From Candidatus Moraniibacteriota bacterium (lineage in GTDB: Bacteria > Patescibacteriota > Minisyncoccia > Moranbacterales > GCA-2747515): a DNA stretch of 15,240 nt. The DNA lies in the NCBI GenBank assembly GCA_027039165.1, contig JALWEZ010000075.1, positions 1 to 15,240 of the forward strand, in the 5' to 3' direction. The notes below the pieces were generated by a model. The model was given only the letters and a program-made list of their open reading frames with translations, did not search any database and was not told where the DNA came from. The position numbers were made by a program, and so were the translations under genes. Numbering within the stretch: the first letter of the stretch is position 1; each line of letters starts with the position of its first letter. Positions 1-7,700 of the stretch are shown here, in pieces.

Positions 1-99
1 GACTTATACAATGCAAATAATAAAGAAATTTTATTAGAAGAAATTAGAAATCTGGGAATAAGAGGAATTGATGATGATTTAGAAAAAGTAGGATTTTAA
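1..99 (+). CDS. C-terminal end of an unidentified protein (5' end outside window)
   Basis: An open frame runs from the first base to a TAA and encodes 32 residues, ending in LGIRGIDDDLEKVGF. It is acidic and probably helical, with no motif I recognise. A good hairpin terminator follows 35 nt later, which supports this being the true end of a transcribed gene. Its function cannot be told from this fragment. Confidence 0.6.
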   Translation, partial: DLYNANNKEILLEEIRNLGIRGIDDDLEKVGF

Positions 100-134
100 G
101 CAGGTTTTGAGAATAAAATTTTGGTAGAAAATTT

Positions 135-180
135 AAAAAGCACTATGAATATGAATGCACAGTGCTTTTTTTTATTTTTT
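135..180. terminator. Bidirectional intrinsic terminator between convergent genes
   Basis: A 10-bp perfect inverted repeat (AAAAAGCACT / AGTGCTTTTT) encloses a 16-nt loop and runs into a T-rich tract on the plus strand. On the minus strand the A run of the left arm serves as the U tract. It therefore can end both the rightward gene at the left edge and the leftward mscL, whose stop codon abuts the stem. Confidence 0.8.
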
Positions 181-555
181 TAGAGAGTCACGAATTTCAG
201 TAAGAAGAATAACTTCTGCAGAAGGCTTTTCCAGTTTCTTTTCTTCTTCTTTCTTTAGTTTATTGATTTGTTTGACTACAATGAATATTGCAAAAGAAAC
301 AATTAGGAAATTTATAATGGTGTTTATGAATACTCCGTAGTTTATGGTAACAGCTGGAGCATTACCCGAAGCTTCTTTTAGGGTTATCACTAGGTGAGAA
401 AAATCAATTTTGCCCATAAGCATTCCAATAGGGGGCATTATTATATCAGAAACAAAAGAACTTACAATCTTTCCAAAAGCTGCTCCTATTACAATACCAA
501 CAGCCATATCGATGACATTTCCTTTTATGGCAAATTTTTTAAACTCTTCTAACAT
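172..555 (-). CDS. mscL: Large-conductance mechanosensitive channel MscL
   Basis: This encodes a 127-residue inner-membrane channel that opens under membrane tension and releases solutes during hypo-osmotic shock, as a homopentamer. The N-terminal helix and the family signature [20 protein letters not shown] are at residues 11-30. Transmembrane helix 1 spans about 15-43 and helix 2 about 72-97. The periplasmic loop between them is short. A charged linker of K and E leads to the cytoplasmic helix [13 protein letters not shown], typical of the family. The length is close to the usual 130-150 residues. The ATG has no Shine-Dalgarno sequence; a candidate promoter lies about 30 nt upstream. The gene is monocistronic and convergent with the gene at the left edge. 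Confidence 0.96.
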   Translation of the reverse strand: MLEEFKKFAIKGNVIDMAVGIVIGAAFGKIVSSFVSDIIMPPIGMLMGKIDFSHLVITLKEASGNAPAVTINYGVFINTIINFLIVSFAIFIVVKQINKLKKEEEKKLEKPSAEVILLTEIRDSLKK

Positions 556-585
556 ATATTATTAATATTACTTCTTATACACTAA

Positions 586-613
586 AGTTTATCAAATATA
601 TAAAAAAAGTCAA
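586..613 (-). promoter_or_regulatory. Candidate sigma70-type promoter of mscL
   Basis: On the minus strand TTGACT is followed after 16 nt by TAAACT, placing the transcript start about 24 nt upstream of the mscL ATG. The -35 overlaps an inverted repeat, GTCAA-N4-TTGAC (609-622), whose other arm gives a TTGACA facing the opposite way. The region is very AT-rich, so chance matches are likely. Confidence 0.4.
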
Positions 614-680
614 AAAATTGACAGTTTTTAGTGAAAATGCTTATTTTACTTTTATAAACGAAGAATTTGGAGATGAATGA

Positions 681-1112
681 TCAGCTACTTCAGACAGAGA
701 CATGTCTCTAGAAGATATTCAATCATGCTCAGAACTTTTTCAACACGCAAAAGAAATGGCATAGAAGAAAGCATAAAAGGATTAATAGAAATTTCTTATA
801 CTCAACATGTAAAAAAGAAAAAGAGTTATAAATACATCATATTGGAATTGGTTTAGTGATGAAAAATATTTTTTATCAAGAGCTCATGATATTCTTTTAG
901 TGGGATTTCAAGAAAGATTATCAAAGGATTTTGAGATGTTAAAAACTAAGTTGGATTTAGGTGACATTGAATTACCAAAAGATGATATAAATACGCACAA
1001 AAATCCAAGTGATGTAGATAGAAATTTGAGTAAAAAAGCTATTAGTAATTTAAAAAAATGGTACAAAAGTGACTATGAGTTTATAGATGTGTGTAGTGAT
1101 TTATTTTATTAA
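681..1112 (+). pseudogene. Decayed sulfotransferase-like gene (Sulfotransfer_2 family remnant)
   Basis: The readable C-terminal part, from about 828 to a TAA at 1112, contains LSRAHDILLVGFQERLSKDF, followed by a Leu/Lys-rich stretch, an Asn/Lys loop and WYKSDYEFIDVCSDLFY. This order resembles the end of type 2 sulfotransferases, where a 'FvGlxERfdes' block precedes a terminal 'D..lY..a..lf' helix. Upstream in the same frame, 681-761 reads RDMSLEDIQSC, like the 'mSLeeF' region of that family. Stops at 678, 762, 774 and 810 interrupt it and imply at least two frame changes. No start codon or N-terminal PAPS-binding segment is seen. An intact gene would transfer sulfate to a carbohydrate or protein. 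The family call is inference from remembered motifs; a short real gene starting at GTG 900 is possible but less likely. Confidence 0.5.
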
Positions 1113-1324
1113 TTTTAGTTATTTTTCATGTTCTAACCAATATCTCAAGCTCGTTTTATGGATTTTAGTTTTTGTAGGAATTTTTTAGTATTAGTTATCA
1201 ATGGCAATGTCATATTAGTATGTTATATGTTACAGTTTTACTTAAAAAAATACTAAGAAAATAAGATTTTAAATGGATTTTAATAATAAAAATAAATTTT
1301 AGATGGGTTGTTGGATAATTTAAA
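1113..1324. other. AT-rich intergenic stretch with no recognisable feature
   Basis: Short stop-rich frames only. It may be further decayed sequence belonging to the remnant upstream. No RNA gene or clear promoter was seen. Confidence 0.5.
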
Positions 1325-1358
1325 ACCCAACAGTATGATAACTAGTTGGGTATTTTTT
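1325..1358. terminator. Intrinsic terminator, convergent position
   Basis: ACCCAAC (1325-1331) pairs with GTTGGGT (1345-1351) around a 13-nt loop, and a T run follows. It lies at the stop codon of the minus-strand small gene. An upstream GGGTT (1305-1309) can pair with the same AACCC, giving a mutually exclusive alternative stem. Confidence 0.65.
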
Positions 1359-1554
1359 ACATATGATGTACCATTTCTAATGGTATGAATTTTGCGGACA
1401 CAGAAACGGCCACAATTAACATAGTGACACCAGCTATAGCGTAAAGCACTTTTATGATTTTATTTGTGCTTTTTTTTGACTCATGAAACATGAGTCTAGC
1501 AAATAATAACATTCCTATAGAACTTAGCGCTATTATTATTATGCTAATTATCAT
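1357..1554 (-). CDS. Small two-helix membrane protein, unknown function
   Basis: This encodes 65 residues with two predicted transmembrane helices, about residues 2-22 (IISIIIIALSSIGMLLFA) and 36-55 (VLYAIAGVTMLIVAVSVSA). A basic, hydrophilic turn with ESKKSTNK separates them. I chose the ATG at 1554 because AAGGAG lies 6 nt upstream. The longer upstream extension (to 1635) reads through that Shine-Dalgarno and has poor initiation context. No family is recognised. It stands alone between a terminator and a divergent DUF389 gene, so the two may share the intergenic control region. It could be a holin-like, toxin-like or accessory membrane peptide, but nothing in the sequence decides. Confidence 0.6.
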   Translation of the reverse strand: MIISIIIIALSSIGMLLFARLMFHESKKSTNKIIKVLYAIAGVTMLIVAVSVSAKFIPLEMVHHM

Positions 1555-1560
1555 AACCCA

Positions 1561-1566
1561 CTCCTT
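1561..1566 (-). promoter_or_regulatory. Shine-Dalgarno site of the 65-residue membrane protein gene
   Basis: AAGGAG on the minus strand is 6 nt from the ATG at 1554. It fixes the start of this gene. It is the only clear Shine-Dalgarno sequence I see in the window. Confidence 0.65.
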
Positions 1567-1667
1567 TTTTTGAATTTGACAAAAGTTTCTTTGTCTAAAT
1601 AAATGATAACATAAAATATATAAAACACAAATCAATTTTACTTAAATTTATAAATTTCTTTAATTCA

Positions 1668-1676
1668 TGATATAAT
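1668..1676 (+). promoter_or_regulatory. Extended -10 promoter element of the DUF389 gene
   Basis: TGATATAAT is an extended -10 (TG-N-TATAAT). It predicts a start near 1683 and a leader of about 30 nt. The matching -35 position is weak (TTATAA), as is common with extended -10 promoters. Confidence 0.5.
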
Positions 1677-1712
1677 TACCTATGTAATTTATAGATAAAT
1701 TGTAAATATTAT

Positions 1713-2456
1713 ATGAATCTTCTTTTTAGTAATATAGATGAAAAAGATAAATCAAATGCTATAAGAGAGCTCATTTCCGATGCAACTCCGAGACCATCGT
1801 TTTTTTTCTTAGTAGGTCTGTCAATACTTATGGCTACACTTGGTTTACTTATAAATAATGCTTCTATTATAATAGGTTCAATGTTAATTGCACCTATTAT
1901 GTCACCACTACTTTCGATGGCTTTGGGGATAGTTACTGCAGAAGAACGTGTAATATCTTGGTCATTTATAACTCTTGCAAAAGCAATTGGATATTCTCTT
2001 ATATTTTCAATAGTTGTTACGTGGCTTTTTGGTGCACACGTTGATCTTTACAACGTTGAAATTATGTCTAGAACCGAGCCTTCAATTATTTATCTGATAG
2101 TTGCTATAATTTCTGGTGTAGCTACTTCTTATGCTAGAGTAAAACCAGAATTAAATGAAACATTACCTGGTACTGCTATAGCTGTTGCGCTAGTACCTCC
2201 AATTGCTGTAACTGGAATAGGTATAGCAACACTAAACTGGGCACTAGCTACAGGAGCATTTCAGATGTTTATTTTGAACTGTATAGGTGTAGTGCTTTCT
2301 GCTATGCTTATGTTTTCACTTATGAATTTGTATTCAAAAAGAGTTTTGACTTTAGTAGCTCAGTCAAAAGAGACGCTTAAGCTAGAAAAAGAAAAAGAAA
2401 AAGCTAAGACAAAAAAAGAAAAAATATCCAACGAAAACAATACTATAACATATTAG
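1713..2456 (+). CDS. DUF389 family integral membrane protein
   Basis: This encodes 247 residues. The core matches the DUF389 family (Pfam PF04087), whose biochemical role is not established. Diagnostic stretches are LMATLGLLINNASIIIGSML followed by IAPIMSPLLSMALGIVTA (about residues 39-76). A later one is LNETLPGTAIAVALVPPIAV (about 147-166), which is typical of the family's conserved Pro/Gly segment. Five or six transmembrane helices are visible between about 28 and 207. A short soluble N-terminus precedes them. The tail (about 215-247) is a highly charged Lys/Glu helix, probably a cytoplasmic coil. The ATG has no Shine-Dalgarno; an extended -10 lies 37 nt upstream. The gene is monocistronic, and its stop lies 2 nt from the 3' end of the convergent tRNA-Arg. 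Confidence 0.85.
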   Translation: MNLLFSNIDEKDKSNAIRELISDATPRPSFFFLVGLSILMATLGLLINNASIIIGSMLIAPIMSPLLSMALGIVTAEERVISWSFITLAKAIGYSLIFSIVVTWLFGAHVDLYNVEIMSRTEPSIIYLIVAIISGVATSYARVKPELNETLPGTAIAVALVPPIAVTGIGIATLNWALATGAFQMFILNCIGVVLSAMLMFSLMNLYSKRVLTLVAQSKETLKLEKEKEKAKTKKEKISNENNTITY

Positions 2457-2458
2457 TG

Positions 2459-2531
2459 TGTTCCTGGTAGGAGTCGAACCTACGACCTTTTGGACCGCAA
2501 CCAAACGCTCTATCCACTGAGCTACAGGAAC
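2459..2531 (-). tRNA. tRNA-Arg(GCG)
   Basis: This is a full cloverleaf of 73 nt. The acceptor stem is GTTCCTG/CAGGAAC, the D stem GCTC/GAGC, the anticodon stem TTTGG/CCAAA and the T stem GTAGG/CCTAC with loop TTCGACT. The anticodon loop TTGCGGT gives anticodon GCG, reading CGC and by wobble CGU (arginine). A20 in the D loop and discriminator A73 fit arginine identity. CCA is not encoded. Most bacteria use an ACG (inosine-modified) isoacceptor for this box, so G34 is unusual. A near-consensus promoter lies just upstream; no separate terminator is visible before the convergent DUF389 gene. Confidence 0.93.
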
Positions 2532-2542
2532 TTAATAATTCT

Positions 2543-2571
2543 ATTGTATAATAATACACATATACTGTCAA
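2543..2571 (-). promoter_or_regulatory. Promoter of tRNA-Arg
   Basis: On the minus strand a perfect -35 TTGACA, a 17-nt spacer and a -10 TACAAT (one mismatch) lie 12 nt upstream of the tRNA 5' end. This is the strongest promoter match in the window and indicates a standard housekeeping sigma factor. Confidence 0.8.
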
Positions 2572-2583
2572 TTTATTTTTTTG

Positions 2584-2612
2584 TATAATTGTGCTAATAT
2601 ATAATATATAAT
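2584..2612 (+). promoter_or_regulatory. Candidate promoter region of the secreted cohesin-like gene
   Basis: Three TATAAT hexamers (2584, 2600, 2607) precede the gene, but none has a convincing -35 at proper spacing. The region is AT-rich, so which one is used, if any, cannot be told. Confidence 0.3.
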
Positions 2613-2630
2613 TAACATGAAAATAAAATA

Positions 2631-3602
2631 ATGAAAAAGATAATCTTTATTTACATATGCTTATTGTTTGCTTTAAATTTTGGCATAAATAATTCGTATG
2701 CGAGTGAGGGGGATGTTTGGCTGGTTCCAAATAATATTTCTAATATGACACCGTCAAAAACATTTGACGTGGAGTTACATGCTGATACTGGAGGTAAAAA
2801 TATTGGAGCATTTAATATGTTTTTAGATTTTGATTCTAATCATATAACAGTAGATACTTCACAAGGTAATGATGGTATTAGTGTTGGAGGTAATACTCAA
2901 AACTATATGATTCTTGCAAATCCTAATGATTTACAAAACGGTCATTATAGATTTGCAGGTATATCTGCTACAAGTTTAGCAAATGGAAACGATGTTACTT
3001 TAGCAATTATTCACCTCAAATCAACTCAAACATTTACAGCAGGGGAAACTGATTTACATCTAAGAATAAATGAATTAGCGGATGAGTTAGGAAATGCATT
3101 ATCGGCTGGAAGTATAACAGGAACAAAAATAACCTCAGAAAATGAATTAACTCCAATATACAGATTATTCAACAAAAGAACTGGTGTGCATTTGTACACA
3201 AGAGGCGAAGCAGATAGAGACAAAATTTTAGCTAAATGGAGTGATTTTGAATTTACAGATAATGCACCAGCTTTTTATGCTAGTCTCATAGATGATGGAA
3301 CTACTCCAATATACAGATTATTCAACAAAAGAACTGGTGTGCATTTGTACACAAGAGGCGAAGCAGATAGAAACAAAATTTTAGCTAAATGGAGTGATTT
3401 TGAATTCACAGATAATGCACCAGCGTTTTATGCTAGTCTTGTTCAAAAATCCGGATTAACTCCAATATACAGATTATTCAACAAAAGAACTGGTGTGCAT
3501 TTGTACACAAGAGGCGAAGCAGATAGAGACAAAATTTTAGCTAAATGGAGTGATTTTGAATTTACAGATAATGCACCAGCTTTTTGGATGAAAGTCGAAT
3601 AA
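2631..3602 (+). CDS. Secreted protein: cohesin-like domain plus three DUF5648-like repeats
   Basis: This encodes 323 residues. A signal peptide (residues 1-24: basic MKK, hydrophobic core, probable cleavage after SYA) sends it across the membrane. Residues about 30-165 look like a cohesin-type beta sandwich: TFDVELHADTGGKNIGAFNM, then FLDFDSNHITVD, then HYRFAGISA and a Gly/Ser-rich end. Cohesins bind dockerins or glycans in other bacteria. Residues 174-323 are three copies of a 46-residue unit (TPIYRLFNKRTGVHLYT...EFTDNAPAFYASL). They resemble DUF5648 (Pfam PF18885), a repeat found in surface proteins. No sorting motif or C-terminal membrane anchor is seen. A 4-codon upstream frame (2617-2631) ends overlapping the ATG. 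A role in surface attachment or carbohydrate binding is inference. Confidence 0.8.
   Translation: MKKIIFIYICLLFALNFGINNSYASEGDVWLVPNNISNMTPSKTFDVELHADTGGKNIGAFNMFLDFDSNHITVDTSQGNDGISVGGNTQNYMILANPNDLQNGHYRFAGISATSLANGNDVTLAIIHLKSTQTFTAGETDLHLRINELADELGNALSAGSITGTKITSENELTPIYRLFNKRTGVHLYTRGEADRDKILAKWSDFEFTDNAPAFYASLIDDGTTPIYRLFNKRTGVHLYTRGEADRNKILAKWSDFEFTDNAPAFYASLVQKSGLTPIYRLFNKRTGVHLYTRGEADRDKILAKWSDFEFTDNAPAFWMKVE
3150..3585 (+). repeat. Three near-identical in-frame tandem repeats
   Basis: Units start at 3150, 3303 and 3459, with periods of 153 and 156 nt. Units 1 and 3 are identical over 127 nt. Unit 2 differs at three positions, only one of which changes an amino acid (D to N). The linkers between units differ in sequence and length. 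This points to recent duplication or ongoing conversion within the secreted-protein gene. Confidence 0.95.
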
Positions 3603-3621
3603 TTTTTAGTACAAGTTTTCG

Positions 3622-3666
3622 AAATCTGTTTATAGTATTTTTTAAAAAAATATTTTAAACAGATTT
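3622..3666 (+). terminator. Hairpin after the secreted-protein gene, possible terminator
   Basis: AAATCTGTTTA (3622-3632) pairs perfectly with TAAACAGATTT (3656-3666); the 23-nt loop is itself a T6A7 near-palindrome. The 3' side is not a strong U tract. The right arm can instead pair with TCTGTTTA at 3672-3679, so alternative folds exist. Confidence 0.45.
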
Positions 3667-3685
3667 TGAATTCTGTTTATAACAA

Positions 3686-3715
3686 AAAACTTTCAGTAAA
3701 TTTACTGAAGGTTTT
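3686..3715 (+). terminator. Intrinsic terminator-like hairpin upstream of the deaminase gene
   Basis: A 13-bp stem (3686-3698 with 3703-3715, one G-U pair) has a 4-nt loop and contains the perfect 18-bp palindrome TTCAGTAAATTTACTGAA. T-rich sequence follows. It sits 30 nt ahead of the deaminase ATG, so it may end the upstream transcript or modulate read-through. The palindrome could alternatively be a protein-binding site. Confidence 0.6.
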
Positions 3716-3745
3716 GTGGTTTTATTTAATTTTAAATTTAATATT

Positions 3746-4750
3746 ATGACATTAGAGGAAAGACAAAAAAATATAAAGAGAGCAGAGTTGCATACTCACT
3801 TGGGTTCATCAGTTGCTCCCTCATCTCTTTGGGCAATAGCTCACGATGAGGGAATTCGTCTTCCTATGAAAAATTATTGGGAATTTGCAGATATGATTAC
3901 AATGGCAAAAGGTAAGAAAAATGCGACTTTGAATGAGATGCATAATAATTTTTTTCAGTGGACGGAGCTTATTCAGAGTTCACCGAATGCTGTATATCAA
4001 TCAGTAAGAAGTGTGATTAGCGGAGGGTATAGAAAGTGTAATTTAGTTCTTCAGGAACTAAGATTTAATCCAATGTTTAGGAATAGACAAGGAGAGAGGG
4101 ATTTAGACCACATTATAACAGCAGCAATTCATGGAATGGAAAAAGCAATGCTTGATTATCCTCAAGTAAAAGCAGGTCTTATAGTTATGATGGATAGAAC
4201 TTTGACTTTTGAACAAAATGAAATAATTCTAAAAAAAGCTATTAAATATAAAAATAGAGGTGTAATAGGAATAGATGTAGCAGGACCTCAGTCCAGTGAG
4301 TTTTCTATGGAAGAAACTTCTATTCTTTTTGAAAAAGCTCGTCAAGCTGGATTGGGAATAACTATTCACACTGGAGAAGAGGGAAGTTTGGAAGAATTGG
4401 ATTATGTGGTGCATAAAATAAAACCAGATAGAATTGGACATGGAATTTTGGCTGTAAAAGATGAAAACATTATGAAAGGATTGGTGGAAAATGATATAAC
4501 TCTTGAAATCTGCCCAACTTCAAATTTGCTAAACAGTAAAGTGACTACTGTAGATGAGTTGCGAAATATAATAAGAACTCTTTTTGACTTTGGTGTAAAG
4601 ATAACGATTAATACAGATGGTCCAGAAATGTACAAAACTAATGTAATGAAAGAAGAAGACTTTTTGCTAGAAAACAATATCCTAAAAGAAGAAGAGCTAG
4701 AAATATGCAGAAAAAACGCCTTCAAAGCTTCTTTTGTGCGAGAGGTTTAG
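3746..4750 (+). CDS. Adenosine deaminase family metal-dependent hydrolase
   Basis: This encodes 334 residues of the TIM-barrel adenosine/AMP deaminase family, which hydrolytically deaminates purine nucleosides in the cytoplasm. Zinc-binding and catalytic residues are in order: H16 and H18 (AELHTHLGSS), H208 and E211 (ITIHTGEEGS), H232 (DRIGHGI), then LEICPTSNLLNSK (254-266), then D291 (TINTDGPEM). Spacing matches mouse adenosine deaminase (H15, H17, H214, E217, H238, D295). The second aspartate of the usual TDDP, which contacts the purine N7, is Gly here (G292). Substrate preference may therefore differ; a salvage, aminodeoxyfutalosine-like or modified-base role is possible. I chose ATG 3746 because the GTG 30 nt upstream would overlap the terminator-like hairpin and add a non-conserved AT-encoded extension. 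No clear terminator separates it from the convergent helicase gene. Confidence 0.85.
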   Translation: MTLEERQKNIKRAELHTHLGSSVAPSSLWAIAHDEGIRLPMKNYWEFADMITMAKGKKNATLNEMHNNFFQWTELIQSSPNAVYQSVRSVISGGYRKCNLVLQELRFNPMFRNRQGERDLDHIITAAIHGMEKAMLDYPQVKAGLIVMMDRTLTFEQNEIILKKAIKYKNRGVIGIDVAGPQSSEFSMEETSILFEKARQAGLGITIHTGEEGSLEELDYVVHKIKPDRIGHGILAVKDENIMKGLVENDITLEICPTSNLLNSKVTTVDELRNIIRTLFDFGVKITINTDGPEMYKTNVMKEEDFLLENNILKEEELEICRKNAFKASFVREV

Positions 4751-4793
4751 TATATTAAAAGTTTATGATAGATAATTTATACAAGATATTGTT

Positions 4794-7700
4794 TTACTTT
4801 GATTTAATACCTAATTCATCCAATTTTTTCCACAAAGAATCTAAAGCGTCAGCACCATTTTTATAAAATGCACTTCCAGATAATCTCCAAAATACCCAGC
4901 CAGCTCTTTCTAATATTTGTTGTCGTTCTATATCTTCCTGCCAAGCCTCAATTCTATTGTGATACTTATCTCCATCACACTCAATAGCTAATTTTGCGTT
5001 TTCACCCTGAACAACAAGGTCAATTCTATATCCAGCAACTTCGTATTGTGGAATAACTTTATATCCAGACTCTATAATTATTTTTGCTACTTCATATTCA
5101 AATTCGGAGGCTCTACCTCTCTCCACTCCTTCCTTTACAGCTTGTAAACCAGCTTTCCTTTCTTCTGTTTTGCGATTATAGAACCAATCTAAAATCTTTT
5201 TTCTTAAATCATCTTGGTTTGATAATTTGTCTTTAGGAATGGAATGGAACAAAACCATCTTGTTTTTCGCACGAGACATTGCAACATTTATTCGTTGTTT
5301 ATTCTCCTTTTTATTTATTGAATATGGCGTAATATTTTTATCTGGGTTGTGTAAATCTGGTGCCTTAACCATTGACAGCAAAATGACATCCCTCTCATCT
5401 CCTTGAAAAGTATATGAATCTCCACAAACAATTTTTCTTTTTTCAATTTCTTTTGATGATATATTTTCACTAATCAGTTTTGTTATATATTTTTGTTGGT
5501 CTTTACCTAACAAAGATATAACACCAAATGTTATTGGTCTTATTTCTCCTTCTTCGTCTGTCTCTTCATATCTATCATCTTTTAACATTTCTTGCAGTTT
5601 TTCTACAAGAGCTTCAGCTTCTGGTTTATTTATCTTTCCGCTTGTTTCCTCAAAACCATTTTCTACAAATACAGTTTCTAGAACTGGCTCTAATCTATAT
5701 TTAGGTAATTGGTCCCGCAAGATTTTCAAGCTACCTTTATAAGACAATGAATTGCTAAAACCTATAATTTCTTCAATAGATCTAAAGTGTTCAGTAAGTG
5801 TTATCATTTCAGTCATTTTAATTTTTGCTATATCAAAAAGACTAGATGTGTTTGAAAAATGATGACTATTAGGCACATCAGCAATATAGCGTGTAATTAA
5901 GTCCGTAACTTTACTTTGTGTTGTAAAAGAAGTAGGGCTAACCTGTTCATCATCACCGACAACTAATAACTTTTCTCCTATGTATGCAATATTTAATCCT
6001 CGTGTATCAACCTGACTAGCTTCATCAAAAATTACAACATCAAACATGCCTGCTCTCGGATCTGGGAAAAGTTGGTGTACGGTATTTACTGGCATTATCC
6101 ATACAGGCACAGCGTCAGCGCCTATTTTTAGAGACTCTTTTGCGTCTTTTAGGTGTTTAGGGGCGTATTTGCCAAGCCCTTTGCCATATTTTTTCATACT
6201 TAATGCAAATGAAGCCAACGCCTCCTTTTGTTTTTTAGTAACCCTTTTCTTTAAATGTATCCAAGCTGAAATTTGCACTAATTCTCTAACAACATCTCTC
6301 TCCTTGTTTTTCAAGATAGATAAGTCTTTGCTTATTTTAGAAAGGGAATCACCACTATGTAATTTATCCAACCAACTTATTAATCTTTTCCACTTCCAGT
6401 TCTTCTCTATATCAAATTCAATATTTTCTCCATTTTTTACGGAAAGTCTTATCTTCGAAATTGTTTTCTGCAGCTTTTTTCCTATCTCATCTTCAACCAA
6501 TTTTATTTGTTTTGCTTTATTTTGGCTATCAATTAAATCTGGAATTTCTGCATAAAACGATTTGATATATTCAAGATCACCAGTCTCTATACTTTGTAAA
6601 TAAGTAATAACTTTTTTATGATTGTTTTTATTTTTCTTTAACTGCTTGATAGTATCATTGTAAACTTCTTCGTAAAATTTATTATATTCAACAGATACTT
6701 CTCTTGTTTTTAAAATAGACAAAATTTCTTCTTTTAGATCGTCAATTTCATCAATTTTAATTTCTTTTATTTTTTTGGCAAGTTTAAGTACTTTTTCGTG
6801 TGCGCTTTTTTTTTCAAAATCTTTGGAAATATTTGTTATAAGTTTTTTGTATTCATCAACTTTAAAATAAGACAAATACCCATCAAATACTTCCAGCGCC
6901 TTTTCTACGAAAGAAATACTTCTTATATCAATATCTTTGAACAATTTATAATTTTCCAAAGATTTTTTGACGCCAATGTAGTTATTTTCAAAATTAACAA
7001 TTCGTTTTATATGAGCAAATAACTCTTCAAACTCAACAATATTAAATGGCTCTGGGAATTCTTTTTTATTTCTTAGGTTCTCAAATGCTTGTCCCCAGAT
7101 ATTTTTTAATTCTTCTGCAATCTTTTCTTTTGTAAAGTATGCTTCTACTAATTCAAGATCTTTAATCGTCTCAATTTCTTTGTTATTGATTTTTACATTT
7201 TTTATAAATTTCTTTGTAGAAAAATCAAATAATATACTTACGCCTTTTTTGATTTTTTCTTCATCACCTGAACGTTCTTTAATTTTTGAAATGATTTCAA
7301 GTGTAGAAATATAATCTATCTCATAATCGGACATGAGATCAACTTTATTTCCAATCAGTTTCTTGTGAGCGTTATTAAATTGATTGATTAGATTATCTAT
7401 TTTTTCTACTGTATCGTGCCATATACTTGCATGATTATTATTACTTAGAGTTTTAAATAATTCTTTTTCATATTCTTCATCAAATGAAATAAGGACTTTC
7501 TTTATTAATTTAAGTTCTTCAATTAATTTATCAATATCAGTCCTTTTCTCCTTATTGAAAAAATCCGATTCTGATATTTCATTTTTTTGAAAGAAATCAA
7601 CATCTTTTAACCTCTTTTTAAATTTTTCTGCTTTTTCTTTAAATAAGAAAAATTTCTTTATGTCTTCCTTGATCTCATCTAATCTCTCAAGTTCTTCTCT

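Noticed and set aside
155..340. Plus-strand 61-residue frame near the left end
   Set aside because: It overlaps the terminator and the antisense of mscL and is Phe/Ser-rich, as expected for antisense of a membrane and Lys-rich gene.
618..764. In-frame TGA at 678 as a sign that UGA is recoded (Gly or Trp)
   Set aside because: All intact genes use GGN for Gly and TGG for Trp and contain no internal TGA. The same stretch also has TAG and TAA stops, so decay is the simpler reading.
3150..3585. CRISPR-like array
   Set aside because: Three units of about 130-140 nt are in frame inside a coding sequence and encode a protein domain; there are no short spaced repeats.
3716..3745. GTG start giving the deaminase ten more residues
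   Set aside because: It directly follows the terminator-like stem, and the added AT-encoded residues match nothing in the family; ATG 3746 fits the usual N-terminus.
6046..6555. 169-residue plus-strand frame inside the helicase gene
   Set aside because: It is antisense to the conserved helicase motifs, has low-complexity Phe/Ser-rich composition and no initiation context; it is a shadow of the real gene.
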